Shown here: piece by piece, positions 49,217-58,280 of the stretch
Layout: every line of letters begins with the position of its first letter
Numbering within the stretch: position 1 is the first letter of the stretch
DNA from: an uncultured Phascolarctobacterium sp.
GTDB taxonomy: Bacteria > Bacillota > Negativicutes > Acidaminococcales > Acidaminococcaceae
Reading direction: 5' to 3'
NCBI RefSeq assembly: GCF_900770955.1
Contig: NZ_CAAGLX010000017.1
Span: 62,001 to 126,000, forward strand
Length of the DNA stretch: 64,000 nt
Translations under genes and position numbers: made by a program
The notes under the pieces: model-generated
The model's input: the letters and a program-made list of their open reading frames with translations, nothing else
Databases searched by the model: none
What the model was told of the DNA's origin: nothing

Positions 49217-50515
49217 TTACAGCAGCTTGTTAATTTTTTCTGCAGTTTGATGTAAAGCGTCCTTTGCACTCATTTTACCGCTCAGGATAATGTCGCGTGC
49301 ATCAATCAGCAGTTGTTCAGCCTGCAGGCCGTTAGCACCTGGGAAGCTTGCCCATTTGGTAACCTTAGTCATTTCCTGCAGAGCCATTTTAATGTTGGGG
49401 TTCTCATCAGCAAGCTTTTTGAAGCCCTTCGGATCGTCAGCTACGCCCTTACGAGGAGGCAGGTAACCGGTACCGGTGCTCCATTTAGCAAGTGCTTCCG
49501 GAGATTCCAGATATTTGATGAACTCGATAGCAGCCTTTTGCTTTTCAGCATCCTTGGAAAATACCATCAGGAAGTTGCCGCCTGCAGGAATCTTGGTCGG
49601 TTTGTTGCCGAAAGCAGGGAACGGAGAAGCCATAACCTTGAACTTAGCGCCCTTTTCGAAGTTAGCACGTTTACCGATGGTAGTGCAAACCATGCCCAGC
49701 TTACCGCTCAGATAAGCCTGGAAGCCTTCTTCGTTAGTAGCATGCAGACCACTGCCGTTTTTAACCATATCAGCTACAACCTGATAAGCTGCAGCAGATT
49801 CCGGAGTATCAAAACCGGCTTTAACCTTGCCGTCAACCTTAGTCAGCATTTGGCCGCCGTTGGATTCGATAAGAGCCTGTTGAGTCCAGTTATCGGCATA
49901 TTCCTGCATAAAGAAGCCCATGTTGCCGGTTTTATCCTTAATTTGTTTAGCTGCCTTGCTAACCTCTTCCCAGGTCTTAGGCGGATTTTGCGGATCTAAG
50001 CCAGCTTTTTCAAAAATTTCCGGATTGTAGAAGAGTACCGGTACACTTACGGAATACGGCAGACCGATTTGCTTGCCGTCTTCGGTCTGAGCCAGCTGCA
50101 GTACGTTCGGCAGATAATTGTCTTTCATAAAGTTTTCATCGCCGGCAGCTTTAAATGCTTCGTTCAAATCGGTATATTTAAAGTTTTCAGCAGCGTAGTT
50201 CAGGAAGGAATAACCCATTTGGACTACGTCCGGATTCTTGCCGGAAGCCATAGCAGCCTGCAGGTTTTGCGTCAAGCCCTTGTACATATCCGGGTTATAT
50301 TTTTCTACTACCTCAATATTCGGATGAGTTTTGTTGAAGTCGGCAACCAATTCCTTTACGGTTGCGCCGCCAAAGCTCTCAGCAGCAACGTGCCAATATT
50401 CAATTTGCACCTTCTTACCAGTGTCAGCACTTTTCTTATCACTACCGCAGCCAACAAGTGCTGTAGTTGCCAGCAGCGAAATCATTGCTGCTGCCAAAAC
50501 TTTTTTCAGTTTCAT
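49217..50515 (-). CDS. ugpB: ABC importer substrate-binding lipoprotein, UgpB type
   Basis: A 432-aa extracytoplasmic binding protein. Lipoprotein signal ends TALVGCGSDKK, with the lipobox LVGC near 24. The mature part is an extracellular solute-binding family 1 fold with IEYWHVAAESFGG near the start and AAEFIKYL-like helices near the end. The second ATG (50515) has GAGG at 7 nt; the first is too close to the site. Head of the ugpB-A-E-C-isomerase operon. Glycerol-3-phosphate is the best-known cargo of this group, but sugars and glycerophosphodiesters are also possible. Confidence 0.9.
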   Translation of the reverse strand: MKLKKVLAAAMISLLATTALVGCGSDKKSADTGKKVQIEYWHVAAESFGGATVKELVADFNKTHPNIEVVEKYNPDMYKGLTQNLQAAMASGKNPDVVQMGYSFLNYAAENFKYTDLNEAFKAAGDENFMKDNYLPNVLQLAQTEDGKQIGLPYSVSVPVLFYNPEIFEKAGLDPQNPPKTWEEVSKAAKQIKDKTGNMGFFMQEYADNWTQQALIESNGGQMLTKVDGKVKAGFDTPESAAAYQVVADMVKNGSGLHATNEEGFQAYLSGKLGMVCTTIGKRANFEKGAKFKVMASPFPAFGNKPTKIPAGGNFLMVFSKDAEKQKAAIEFIKYLESPEALAKWSTGTGYLPPRKGVADDPKGFKKLADENPNIKMALQEMTKVTKWASFPGANGLQAEQLLIDARDIILSGKMSAKDALHQTAEKINKLL

Positions 50516-50649
50516 TTCCATTCCTCCGTTTACTGATATTCCACAAAAATTATTGTTGTCATCTCTACAACGTGCTTTTATTGTAACGGAAGAATGTAAA
50601 ATCCAAAGCAGAATTGCAGTTAAATCTATGTTAAAAAGCTTACAGAAAT

Positions 50650-50690
50650 GAGAAAAATACCGTCCGTAGTTTTCACATGCGGACGGTATT
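50650..50690 (-). terminator. terminator of the CRISPR adaptation/csm6 operon
   Basis: ATACCGTCCG pairs with CGGACGGTAT around a 13-nt loop and is followed by TTTTTCTC on the minus strand, 21 bp past csm6. Confidence 0.88.
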
Positions 50691-50710
50691 GTAAGCGAAG
50701 GAGCTATATG

Positions 50711-52024
50711 CTATTTATTGAATTCATTTAAGCTGTCAACTATTCTCCTGTTTAAATCATCATATACATTACGTTTGCAGATGTACTCTCCTTCCATAAT
50801 CAACAAAAATGCCTTACGCAGATGCTGAACAATTTGGTAGGAACTCAGCTTAGGCTCTATAGACTGCAAATTTTCTTCCGTAACATCAGTTAAAATAGTA
50901 TGCGCTATTTTATTCCGCTGATTTTTCTCTACCTCTCGAAGAATCTGTAATTCTCCCATAAGTTCTGTTTTCACAGATTTTAAAGACTCCAAAATCAGCA
51001 GCATATTAGAAAAGGAAAGCTCTGTATCCCTAAAGCCTTGACGAAAATAATAATTCAGATAAGAAAATACATCCGGTGCTTCTTTTTTCAGCTTATCCAC
51101 ACTTATTTTCCAACTGCTATTATTATTTCGTTTGTTGTAACAAAAGCTTTCAGGTTTAAGCGCAGCATGATTTTCGAAATAATAAAGCAGTAATTCATAC
51201 AAAAACGGCGTCAGTTTAGGGATGAATTCTGCCAATTCTCCTTTTCTCTGATGTAACTCCATGACCATCAAAAACTCATTCAATTTTTTCACGGAATTAT
51301 TATGATAAATATTTTCCTTACCCATCCCCTTAAATGCTTCATTTATCAGCAGCTTGGAACGTAAATCCGCATGCCTTAGCAATTTACCGGTTTCTTCAAC
51401 AAACATTGCTTTATTTTTGTTATACATTGTCAACGCTGCTCTATATTCATAATTGTTAATCAAACTAATCAACTGATGCCGTATACTATAACGCCGCAAA
51501 AGTGAAAGCGGTGCTTCATGGCAACGGCATGTATAATCAGGAACATTATCAAAATTATTTTCTATTACAATATTGATATCTTCATTATCCTGCGTCGCAT
51601 GCGCTGTTCTATTAGATGCCCTTTGCGGTGAATCTACCTGAATGGCACGAACGTTTTCAAAATCCGTGGCTAAAAAGCTCATCACCGTTTTCATTTGCGG
51701 TGTGCCTGAGCTTAAATTCAGTAAAATCTCTTCTTCCGGAAACTCCTTTCGCAGTTCAAGAAAGCCTTCTGCCAAAGGCACCAGTTCTTCCATAAGCTGT
51801 ACATTAACTATATCAGTATAAATAAAATCAAATTTGCACTCAGGCACATTATACTCCATCGCTTTAGAGTATATATGCCTGTTTTTTTCTTTTGCAGACA
51901 TTTCCGCGCTTAAGAATATCCGCACGTATTTAGGCCTATATGTTCTTATTATGTGCAGCATCGCACCATCATAGCAATCTCTGATAGGATCCGTATCACC
52001 GGCAGGTGTATATAAAATGCTCAT
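50711..52024 (-). CDS. csm6: Csm6, CARF-HEPN ribonuclease
   Basis: Nonspecific RNase activated by cyclic oligoadenylate made by Cas10 when the type III complex finds target RNA. The 437-aa protein has an N-terminal CARF domain (about 1-150) with LNLSSGTPQMKTVM near 103 as its ligand loop. The C-terminal HEPN domain carries the catalytic RxxxxH motif (RNKIAH, residues 370-375). GGAGATGAG precedes the ATG. It is the last gene of the locus, 16 bp after cas2. Confidence 0.93.
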   Translation of the reverse strand: MSILYTPAGDTDPIRDCYDGAMLHIIRTYRPKYVRIFLSAEMSAKEKNRHIYSKAMEYNVPECKFDFIYTDIVNVQLMEELVPLAEGFLELRKEFPEEEILLNLSSGTPQMKTVMSFLATDFENVRAIQVDSPQRASNRTAHATQDNEDINIVIENNFDNVPDYTCRCHEAPLSLLRRYSIRHQLISLINNYEYRAALTMYNKNKAMFVEETGKLLRHADLRSKLLINEAFKGMGKENIYHNNSVKKLNEFLMVMELHQRKGELAEFIPKLTPFLYELLLYYFENHAALKPESFCYNKRNNNSSWKISVDKLKKEAPDVFSYLNYYFRQGFRDTELSFSNMLLILESLKSVKTELMGELQILREVEKNQRNKIAHTILTDVTEENLQSIEPKLSSYQIVQHLRKAFLLIMEGEYICKRNVYDDLNRRIVDSLNEFNK

Positions 52025-52040
52025 TTATCTCATCTCCAAA

Positions 52041-52319
52041 TTACAAAATAACGCAGTCCATTTCCTTACGCTCGCCAATTCCCCAAGTATATACATCTAT
52101 AATATCATCCAATACATATACCCGCAAGGAATCGACTGCTTCATCAATCAAAATACTGCTTTCTCGTAGCATTTTTTCATATTGCCGACGATTAAGTAAT
52201 GCTTCAAAAGCAGATTTTTGTACACGGACACCATAAGCCTCAAGACATTTTACCATCTTATTACGGCGTTTATTATCGACAATATCATAAATCATTAAAA
52301 CTATAAATTTTCGCTCCAT
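52041..52319 (-). CDS. cas2: Cas2, spacer-acquisition subunit
   Basis: Structural partner of Cas1 in new-spacer integration. The 92-aa protein has the ferredoxin-like start VLMIYDIVDNKRRNKM with the conserved Asp near 12, and RVQKSAFEA near 32, both typical of Cas2. Its start codon overlaps the cas1 stop by one base (TAATG), so translation is coupled. Confidence 0.95.
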   Translation of the reverse strand: MERKFIVLMIYDIVDNKRRNKMVKCLEAYGVRVQKSAFEALLNRRQYEKMLRESSILIDEAVDSLRVYVLDDIIDVYTWGIGERKEMDCVIL

Positions 52320-53311
52320 TATCTCAACTCCAATGGTTCATAAAGAGTGATATCGCTATGCAGGATTACACTAGCATATTTACGACACTGTTGCCTAATA
52401 CTTTCGCGATAAGTATATTTATTTTCAAAATATTGGTTATCTGAACGTAACTTTTTATTATATGTCTGCAAATATATTTTACGAGCTTCGGTGTTTAAAA
52501 AACAGCCAGTTTCATTTGTTTCAAACATATCTTTCGTCAACATATTTCTCTTTACCATTGCTAAAACCATAGAATCAATCAATGGCGCACGCCATTCTTC
52601 AATTAAATCCGAAACTAACGCAGGATGTCCTTTAGCAATTCTGTGCATAAAACCAACGTAAGGATGCAAACCCAAAGCCAACACATTGCTCATAATCTCA
52701 TTGAACAACATACTGTAACCTAAACTCAACATAGAATTAAATGGATCTCGTGGTGGCATTTTAGTACGTTTTTCAAATTTAAATTCATCTGGAACTATAG
52801 CACCTAAAGCACAAAAATAAATACGACTTATAATTCCTTCAAAGCCCATTAAAGAATGTAAATCATCTGCCTGACAAATATTTTTTCTTATTGCTAAAAT
52901 ATTGCGAATGCTTGTGTCTACATTATCAAGTTTTAAATTGCGATTATATCGACGTAAAATTGTCAGCTGATTATGTACCTTAGCATAAATAATCTTTTTG
53001 GCAAGCTCAAAATATAACTTTTCTTCCTGCAAAAGTTCAAATTGTTTTTGATGCTTAATTATATCAATAGAACCATTGCTTAAAAGCGAGCCAAAGAAAT
53101 GACCTCTTCCAGAAAGCCACGATAGAGGTATGTTTCGCTCTAAAAATTCTGTAATTAATCCTGAAGAAATTTGTACACTATCTACCAAGGTAACATCTTC
53201 TATTCTTTCCAACGGCACCTCTAAAAGAACCTCATTGTTACGCCCGACTAAAACATGACCTCCGCGTTTTCGTAAATACGCTCCGCTTTCCGTAATATAC
53301 AAAGAAGTCAT
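52319..53311 (-). CDS. cas1: Cas1 integrase
   Basis: Integrates new spacers into the CRISPR array. The 330-aa protein has the expected metal triad: Glu in LMGFEGIISRIYF (near 150), His in GLHPYVGFMHR (near 215) and Asp in ALVSDLIEEWRAPLID (near 235). It starts 36 bp after the array's leader-distal end and 11 nt after GGAGGG. It carries no fused reverse transcriptase. Confidence 0.96.
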   Translation of the reverse strand: MTSLYITESGAYLRKRGGHVLVGRNNEVLLEVPLERIEDVTLVDSVQISSGLITEFLERNIPLSWLSGRGHFFGSLLSNGSIDIIKHQKQFELLQEEKLYFELAKKIIYAKVHNQLTILRRYNRNLKLDNVDTSIRNILAIRKNICQADDLHSLMGFEGIISRIYFCALGAIVPDEFKFEKRTKMPPRDPFNSMLSLGYSMLFNEIMSNVLALGLHPYVGFMHRIAKGHPALVSDLIEEWRAPLIDSMVLAMVKRNMLTKDMFETNETGCFLNTEARKIYLQTYNKKLRSDNQYFENKYTYRESIRQQCRKYASVILHSDITLYEPLELR

Positions 53312-53347
53312 TTTTTATCCCTCCTAGAAAATATTTTCTTATTTCAA

Positions 53348-54024
53348 AATTCCGTCCCCTATTTTGGGGTTATCTCTAAAATCAACAGCTATGATTACGA
53401 TGATAAGGCAAGGGAGCGCAGGTTTCCGTCCCCTAATTTGGGGTTATCTCTAAATTAAGAGCTGCCTGCCCGCATTGACGAGCGCAGAAAACATTTCCGT
53501 CCCCTAATTTGGGGTTATCTCTAAAATTAATTGTCCTGCCGTCGTGGGATAAGACAAAAGGCGACGGTTTCCGTCCCCTAATTTGGGGTTATCTCTAAAT
53601 TATATCGGTGATTGCTCAATTCGTGCCATTTGCACGGCGTTTCCGTCCCCTAATTTGGGGTTATCTCTAAATTTTAACAAAGGCACATATACACCGATTG
53701 AAGAAATGCCGTTTCCGTCCCCTAATTTGGGGTTATCTCTAAATTCCGAAGTAGATGGTAACGGCAATGTATATTGGTTTCCGTCCCCTAATTTGGGGTT
53801 ATCTCTAAATTAAGCAATCGCTGACATCAAAGGTAACTGGATTGACTATGTTTCCGTCCCCTAATTTGGGGTTATCTCTAAATTAGGAAGTCGAGTTAGA
53901 TTGGAAAGCGCCGTTAGATGTTTCCGTCCCCTAATTTGGGGTTATCTCTAAATTAACTAGCGAGATGACAATAGTCCCGCGTCGGTACAGTTTCCGTCCC
54001 CTAATTTGGGGTTATCTCTAAATT
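53348..54024 (-). CRISPR. CRISPR array: 10 repeats, 9 spacers
   Basis: Repeat unit is 35 nt on the plus strand, starting GTTTCCGTCCCCTAATTTGG and ending GGTTATCTCTAAATT. Repeats start at 53348, 53422, 53493, 53567, 53639, 53711, 53777, 53850, 53920 and 53990. Spacers are 31-39 nt (39, 36, 38, 37, 37, 31, 38, 35, 35). The inner CCCC...GGGG forms a small stem. Read on the minus strand the repeat ends in ACGGAAAC, the form of a type III 5' crRNA tag, so transcription is probably minus-strand. The repeat at 53348 is degenerate (GT lost, internal change), as expected for the leader-distal end; the one at 53493 has an extra A. Confidence 0.97.
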
Positions 54025-54049
54025 CCTGTCCCTGCAAGTCCGCCTGCCA

Positions 54050-54085
54050 TAAGGCCTGCCCCCACCATTTGCGGCGCAGGCCTTA
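54050..54085 (-). promoter_or_regulatory. hairpin in the short GC-rich CRISPR leader
   Basis: TAAGGCCTGC (54050-54059) pairs perfectly with GCAGGCCTTA (54076-54085). It lies between cas6 and the first (newest) repeat. The leader, 54025-54164, is only 140 bp and not AT-rich, and no clear promoter is seen, so the array may be read from the csm operon. Confidence 0.5.
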
Positions 54086-54164
54086 CCAACAGACCTCTTG
54101 CCCTAAAAACGACCTGCCTCGCACCCTCAAAATCCACTCTACAAGCGGTGCGGCGCAGTTTCAC

Positions 54165-54926
54165 TCAAAATCTTTCATTCAATGAGGTTTTAACTGCCCC
54201 CATTCCCAAGGCAGTCTTAATTCCTATACCACTATAATTAGCATATTCACCCAACATAGCGATAATCCTGTTGCACATCACATTATTCTTCATGCCTAAC
54301 ACATATAAGCCTCTAAATGCCGGTATGTGCGCGCCGTCTACACTAAAGGAGCGTAAGCTAAGTTTATAATCAGCAACGTATGTTTCCTGCGCCAAGTCTT
54401 GTGCTAATCCAAGCGCATCCAGTCTTTCCTTATCAGCAAAGCTGTTCCAGCGCTTTATAAGACTGCCAAGCAGAAATTGCGGTTGAGGAAAAATAACATA
54501 TTGCCCTTCGCTTTTAAAACTGCAGGATGTCAAAAAATTACAGCTCAAATATTTTCCTGCTAAAGGCTGTGCAAAGCATTTTTCTGCAATTGCAGCATAA
54601 CTGGTTTCCGGCAGATATTCCTTGCTCACAAGCTGTACTTCCATCTGTTTTTTCTTCAGATAAACAGTCGCCGGCAGTGAAAAGGCTGCTCCCAATAACT
54701 CATCATCTGCTTGCTTATTCAGCGATGTCAAGCGCCAATAAACACCGGCACGTTCCTTATCAAAATAAAGATACTGGCTATACGGACGCAAGCTTTGTTG
54801 ATGCAAAAGCTCTGCATATGTGCTGTCAATATGCTCCATCAGCACGCCGTGCAGCAATGAGCAGGCAGACTGCGTAAGCTTTGCGCCTGTCGGAGCAGCT
54901 AACCTTATTTCCAATGAACGAATCAT
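54165..54926 (-). CDS. cas6: Cas6 pre-crRNA endonuclease
   Basis: Cuts the repeat to release crRNAs. The 253-aa protein has two ferredoxin-like halves, an N-terminal His-containing helix (LLHGVLMEHID near 24-34) and the C-terminal glycine-rich loop GIGIKTALGMGAV (near 234-246), hallmark of Cas6. It overlaps csm5 by 4 bp. Its position directly before the array fits its role in maturing the palindromic repeat. Confidence 0.93.
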   Translation of the reverse strand: MIRSLEIRLAAPTGAKLTQSACSLLHGVLMEHIDSTYAELLHQQSLRPYSQYLYFDKERAGVYWRLTSLNKQADDELLGAAFSLPATVYLKKKQMEVQLVSKEYLPETSYAAIAEKCFAQPLAGKYLSCNFLTSCSFKSEGQYVIFPQPQFLLGSLIKRWNSFADKERLDALGLAQDLAQETYVADYKLSLRSFSVDGAHIPAFRGLYVLGMKNNVMCNRIIAMLGEYANYSGIGIKTALGMGAVKTSLNERF

Positions 54927-56086
54927 ACTTTGCGCACCTCCGCAACTCCCATCAGCATCAGCTTACCGTTATAATTTGTACATTTAAGAGTACGCGGTGC
55001 AATAACTTTATCGCGCAGTAAATGCTTGTGATTTTTAAAGCTTTTATCCAGCAATACCTTGATAGTATTTTTAGCAGTATCTTTATCCGGAGCCAACATA
55101 GCTAAAAGAGTTTTACTCAAAAAGCCTGTATTCCCGCCAAGGAACATATTGCCGGCTGATACACCTTGAAATACTTCTTGATACTCTTTTCCAAACGCCT
55201 GTTGCAACAAATCTGTCACCGCCGCAAAAAAGCTGTGCGTTGCCTTCAATAAATCGTCAACGCTGCTAATGCCAATGGTACTCATAACAGCCTTTTCAAT
55301 CTTTACATCAAAGAACAGCTCTGCTTCGGGAAGCATGCATTCTCTGAAAATCGGAAGCTTTTTGGGAGAAGCCTTATCAAATTTATCAAGCCCGCCATCA
55401 ACCTTTTGTAAAATAGCTGTCTGCATTTTCCGGCTTGCATAGGTATCACTGACCTGTAAGCCACGCATTGCGCTACAAACCGCATTATTACTGCGAATAC
55501 CAGCATCCAACAATCGCAAAGTATGCAATAATTCATTTTCCAAATCACTGATCAGTTTATTTAAATCTTTATAAGGTTTAAAATAATTACTGCTAATTTT
55601 TTCCTGAATCTGCCGCCAATATTTAACCTTAACATCCTGTCTTTTCTGCAAAAGAGTATACAAAATCGCTGTTCTGAACACGCCTTTTATACTGCTTCCC
55701 GGAACATATAGACTTCCATCAGGCTGCTGAATATGTCTGTTAATATCATTGAGCGTTTTCTTTTTTTCGTTATCCATCAGATTAACTGTTGCCTGTGCTT
55801 CTGAAGTTATAACAGTACGTACATCATCTATATCGTATCCCTGCATCCTAAGCCATTCCAACAAGCTCTGTTTATCCCTAAAGTTTGCAAGATAGCTTTC
55901 ATATTTTTTCAACAGCATATGCTTATAAATAAACATATGCCATTGATGCAGATTCAAAAAATATACCTTCTGCCTTCTGCTATCATACAAATAATCCTTA
56001 GCTCCCAACACTATACCGTCAGAAATATTTATAGGTGTAACTGCCTTCAGACACATTTTTGCTGTTTCAAATTGTTTGCTATTCAT
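54923..56086 (-). CDS. csm5: Csm5, type III-A effector subunit
   Basis: RAMP-family head subunit needed for crRNA 3' maturation and complex stability. The 387-aa protein starts with a RAMP fold (LKAVTPINISDGIVLGAKDY near 14) and has the GSSIKGVFRTAIL motif (near 125), the conserved glycine-rich segment of Csm5. It overlaps csm4 by 8 bp and cas6 by 4 bp. Confidence 0.92.
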   Translation of the reverse strand: MNSKQFETAKMCLKAVTPINISDGIVLGAKDYLYDSRRQKVYFLNLHQWHMFIYKHMLLKKYESYLANFRDKQSLLEWLRMQGYDIDDVRTVITSEAQATVNLMDNEKKKTLNDINRHIQQPDGSLYVPGSSIKGVFRTAILYTLLQKRQDVKVKYWRQIQEKISSNYFKPYKDLNKLISDLENELLHTLRLLDAGIRSNNAVCSAMRGLQVSDTYASRKMQTAILQKVDGGLDKFDKASPKKLPIFRECMLPEAELFFDVKIEKAVMSTIGISSVDDLLKATHSFFAAVTDLLQQAFGKEYQEVFQGVSAGNMFLGGNTGFLSKTLLAMLAPDKDTAKNTIKVLLDKSFKNHKHLLRDKVIAPRTLKCTNYNGKLMLMGVAEVRKV

Positions 56087-57092
56087 TTTTTAACCCCACA
56101 AACATACCTATTCCATCACGGTAAACATCATGTGCTAAACCGTCCACAGTCTGCTGCAGCATTTGTCCGCGTAACCTTTCAGGAAAGCATGAGCCCTCCT
56201 GCAGCATGTAAATACTGTTACGCTTAATATTATCTTTTGCCGCAGATGAGGCAATAAAACCACCACGCTTAATCAGCTTATAGCTTCCCTGCTTAACAAC
56301 TGCTATTTCATCAGCACCGGGACATACAGGAGCAAGACACATTTGATATTTACTTTTTTCGTTAAACAGCATTAATGCGATGGCAGTATCATCGTCATAG
56401 ACACCACCATCATCAAACAACTCCAATTCATCATCAGCCAGTTCGAATTTACCATAACCACTACTACGCTTACCACCTATGCCACTATAGCCAAGACTAA
56501 GCAACAAATCCTTTATCAAAGTAAACTCTTCTTCATGCTCAACACCCAGTATGAAATACAAACCGGAGTGCTCACTGAATACATAACTGCCAACATAATA
56601 TGGAAGCGGTTTTTCCTCACGCATTGCAACTCTCCCGGCAACAAGCGGAGCAGCAAATTCCGGCACAGCAAATTGCCCATTACTCCCCCCATACTTCAGC
56701 AAGCTATTAATCTGCGAAGCACGTATATATGTTGATTTTTTCTGCTTTTTCAGCTCAGTAGCTAATTGTTTGATTTCCTCAAAGCTTTTTGCTGGCTGTT
56801 GCTCTTCTTGCTCCAGCTTTAGCAACGGTTTTGGTAAGTAAAAATATAAATCATCATCAGCAGTACGCCAATAGGGAAATAAGCTGGAAAAAACTATCTT
56901 TCCTTCTGCTGTTTTTTTCACCAACTTTTCTACTGCATCACTCCCTTTATTTGCAGCTTCATTACATAAGGCTGCAAACAATGTATCCGCACTGCATTGA
57001 ATTGAAAACTTATCCAACCCGCCGCCATTGGCAGTGTCACCGAAATGTACCGGTGTCAAAAATTTCAAGGTAAAAATATAATACATCATCAT
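56079..57092 (-). CDS. csm4: Csm4, type III-A effector subunit
   Basis: RAMP protein that binds the crRNA 5' tag and contacts Cas10. The 337-aa protein has the N-terminal FLTPVHFGD stretch (near 10-18) and the glycine-rich GYSGIGGKRSSGYGKFEL segment (near 195-212), as in Csm4. Several ATG codons occur at the start (57092, 57089), so the exact start is uncertain by one or two residues. Starts 3 bp after csm3. Confidence 0.92.
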   Translation of the reverse strand: MMMYYIFTLKFLTPVHFGDTANGGGLDKFSIQCSADTLFAALCNEAANKGSDAVEKLVKKTAEGKIVFSSLFPYWRTADDDLYFYLPKPLLKLEQEEQQPAKSFEEIKQLATELKKQKKSTYIRASQINSLLKYGGSNGQFAVPEFAAPLVAGRVAMREEKPLPYYVGSYVFSEHSGLYFILGVEHEEEFTLIKDLLLSLGYSGIGGKRSSGYGKFELADDELELFDDGGVYDDDTAIALMLFNEKSKYQMCLAPVCPGADEIAVVKQGSYKLIKRGGFIASSAAKDNIKRNSIYMLQEGSCFPERLRGQMLQQTVDGLAHDVYRDGIGMFVGLKNE

Positions 57093-57095
57093 GCA

Positions 57096-57791
57096 TCAAT
57101 CCTTAAACAAATCCTCATAGGCTGCTAAATCTAAATCCGGCTTACCAATAGCCCGCAACTTAATATCATGTAATTTTACCCTGCCATATCCACGAGAACC
57201 ATGTCCGCCAAGATAATCGTTGGCCAACAGTTCAAAACCTTCAGCCAAGGTTGCTAAATCTTCTTGTACATCCTGCAGATTTTCAACGTTATACACCAAC
57301 TTAAAGTCAAACTCCGCTCCTGCCGGTACACGTTCAATCTGACGCGGATTAGCTACACCACTGGCTCGGTTGATAGTATTTTCGAATTTAACCTCACCAA
57401 TGTAAGTGTCTGTTTCGAGTGAATTAAAATTATTTATAGTATCTTTAGTAACAAACAAGTCAAAAAACTGTAGACGAGCCGGCATAGCATAATTTTTGCC
57501 GCTAGCGCCAAACAAGCGTGCTACAACTTCATTATCATCAGCAACATTATTTAAAACATAACCATTACAATGTATCTTTGCCAACAAAGTTCTGAGCTTT
57601 CCCTTTAAAGAGCTGCCGGGAATAATGGGCGCATGGCTAAACGGATCACGGATAAAGGGGCTGTCTACTGCACCAATCGGAGCGAAATCACTGCTTCCGC
57701 CAATATGCATACCTGTCAGTACCTGTAAAATACCGGACAGGATAATTTTTCCCTGCAATGGCTGCTGTTGTCTTTTCTGTTCTTCCATCAT
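57096..57791 (-). CDS. csm3: Csm3, target-RNA cleaving backbone subunit
   Basis: Forms the filament of the Csm complex and cleaves target RNA at 6-nt intervals. The 231-aa protein has the catalytic Asp in IGAVDSPFIRDP (Asp43), PGSSLKGKLRTLL near 58 and the glycine-rich GGHGSRGYGRV near 195. Length and motifs fit Csm3. The active-site Asp is intact, so RNA cutting should be functional. Confidence 0.95.
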   Translation of the reverse strand: MMEEQKRQQQPLQGKIILSGILQVLTGMHIGGSSDFAPIGAVDSPFIRDPFSHAPIIPGSSLKGKLRTLLAKIHCNGYVLNNVADDNEVVARLFGASGKNYAMPARLQFFDLFVTKDTINNFNSLETDTYIGEVKFENTINRASGVANPRQIERVPAGAEFDFKLVYNVENLQDVQEDLATLAEGFELLANDYLGGHGSRGYGRVKLHDIKLRAIGKPDLDLAAYEDLFKD

Positions 57792-57797
57792 TTATCC

Positions 57798-58280
57798 TTA
57801 CCTCCTAAAAAACTCATTATATGCAACAAGTGCTTCTACATATTTTGTGAATTTCACAAATCTGGATAAACTGTCGCCAATACTATCGATAATAACATCC
57901 AGCTTTGAAATTGTCATAAATTGTTTTACAGCAGCTATTCTTCCGGCCTGATAGAGCAAATTAACCTTTAAAAATTTAATTTCAGCAGTCAATTCTTTAG
58001 ATAACGATTCAGCACCTTTGTTTTTTGCCTTATAAAGGTCAACTTTATTGCGCACAATATTTACTGCTGTCAGAAATTTTCTGATTTGTGAGGTGGTAAC
58101 ATCAATTTTAATATTACCGTATCTATCTTTATATTGCAGCTCTTTAATTGCTTTTTCTGCCTCAGTTACAACATCAAAACCTTCAAAATCAAATTGTTGT
58201 CCTTTTATCTGCATATTAGGTCTGCTATTCTGCGCATACCCGGCTTTGACAAGTTGTTCCCGCATATTATTAACCATCAT
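57798..58280 (-). CDS. csm2: Csm2, small subunit of the Csm complex
   Basis: Alpha-helical protein that lines the crRNA-target groove. The 160-aa product has TTSQIRKFLTAVNIVRNKV near 60-78, the segment usually conserved in Csm2. It overlaps cas10 by 4 bp. The N-terminus has two close ATG codons; the first is taken. Confidence 0.92.
   Translation of the reverse strand: MMVNNMREQLVKAGYAQNSRPNMQIKGQQFDFEGFDVVTEAEKAIKELQYKDRYGNIKIDVTTSQIRKFLTAVNIVRNKVDLYKAKNKGAESLSKELTAEIKFLKVNLLYQAGRIAAVKQFMTISKLDVIIDSIGDSLSRFVKFTKYVEALVAYNEFFRR

Noticed and set aside
53583..53813. Frame of 76 codons with a repeated PNLGLSLN motif
   Set aside because: It is the CRISPR repeat read in frame across spacers, not a protein gene.
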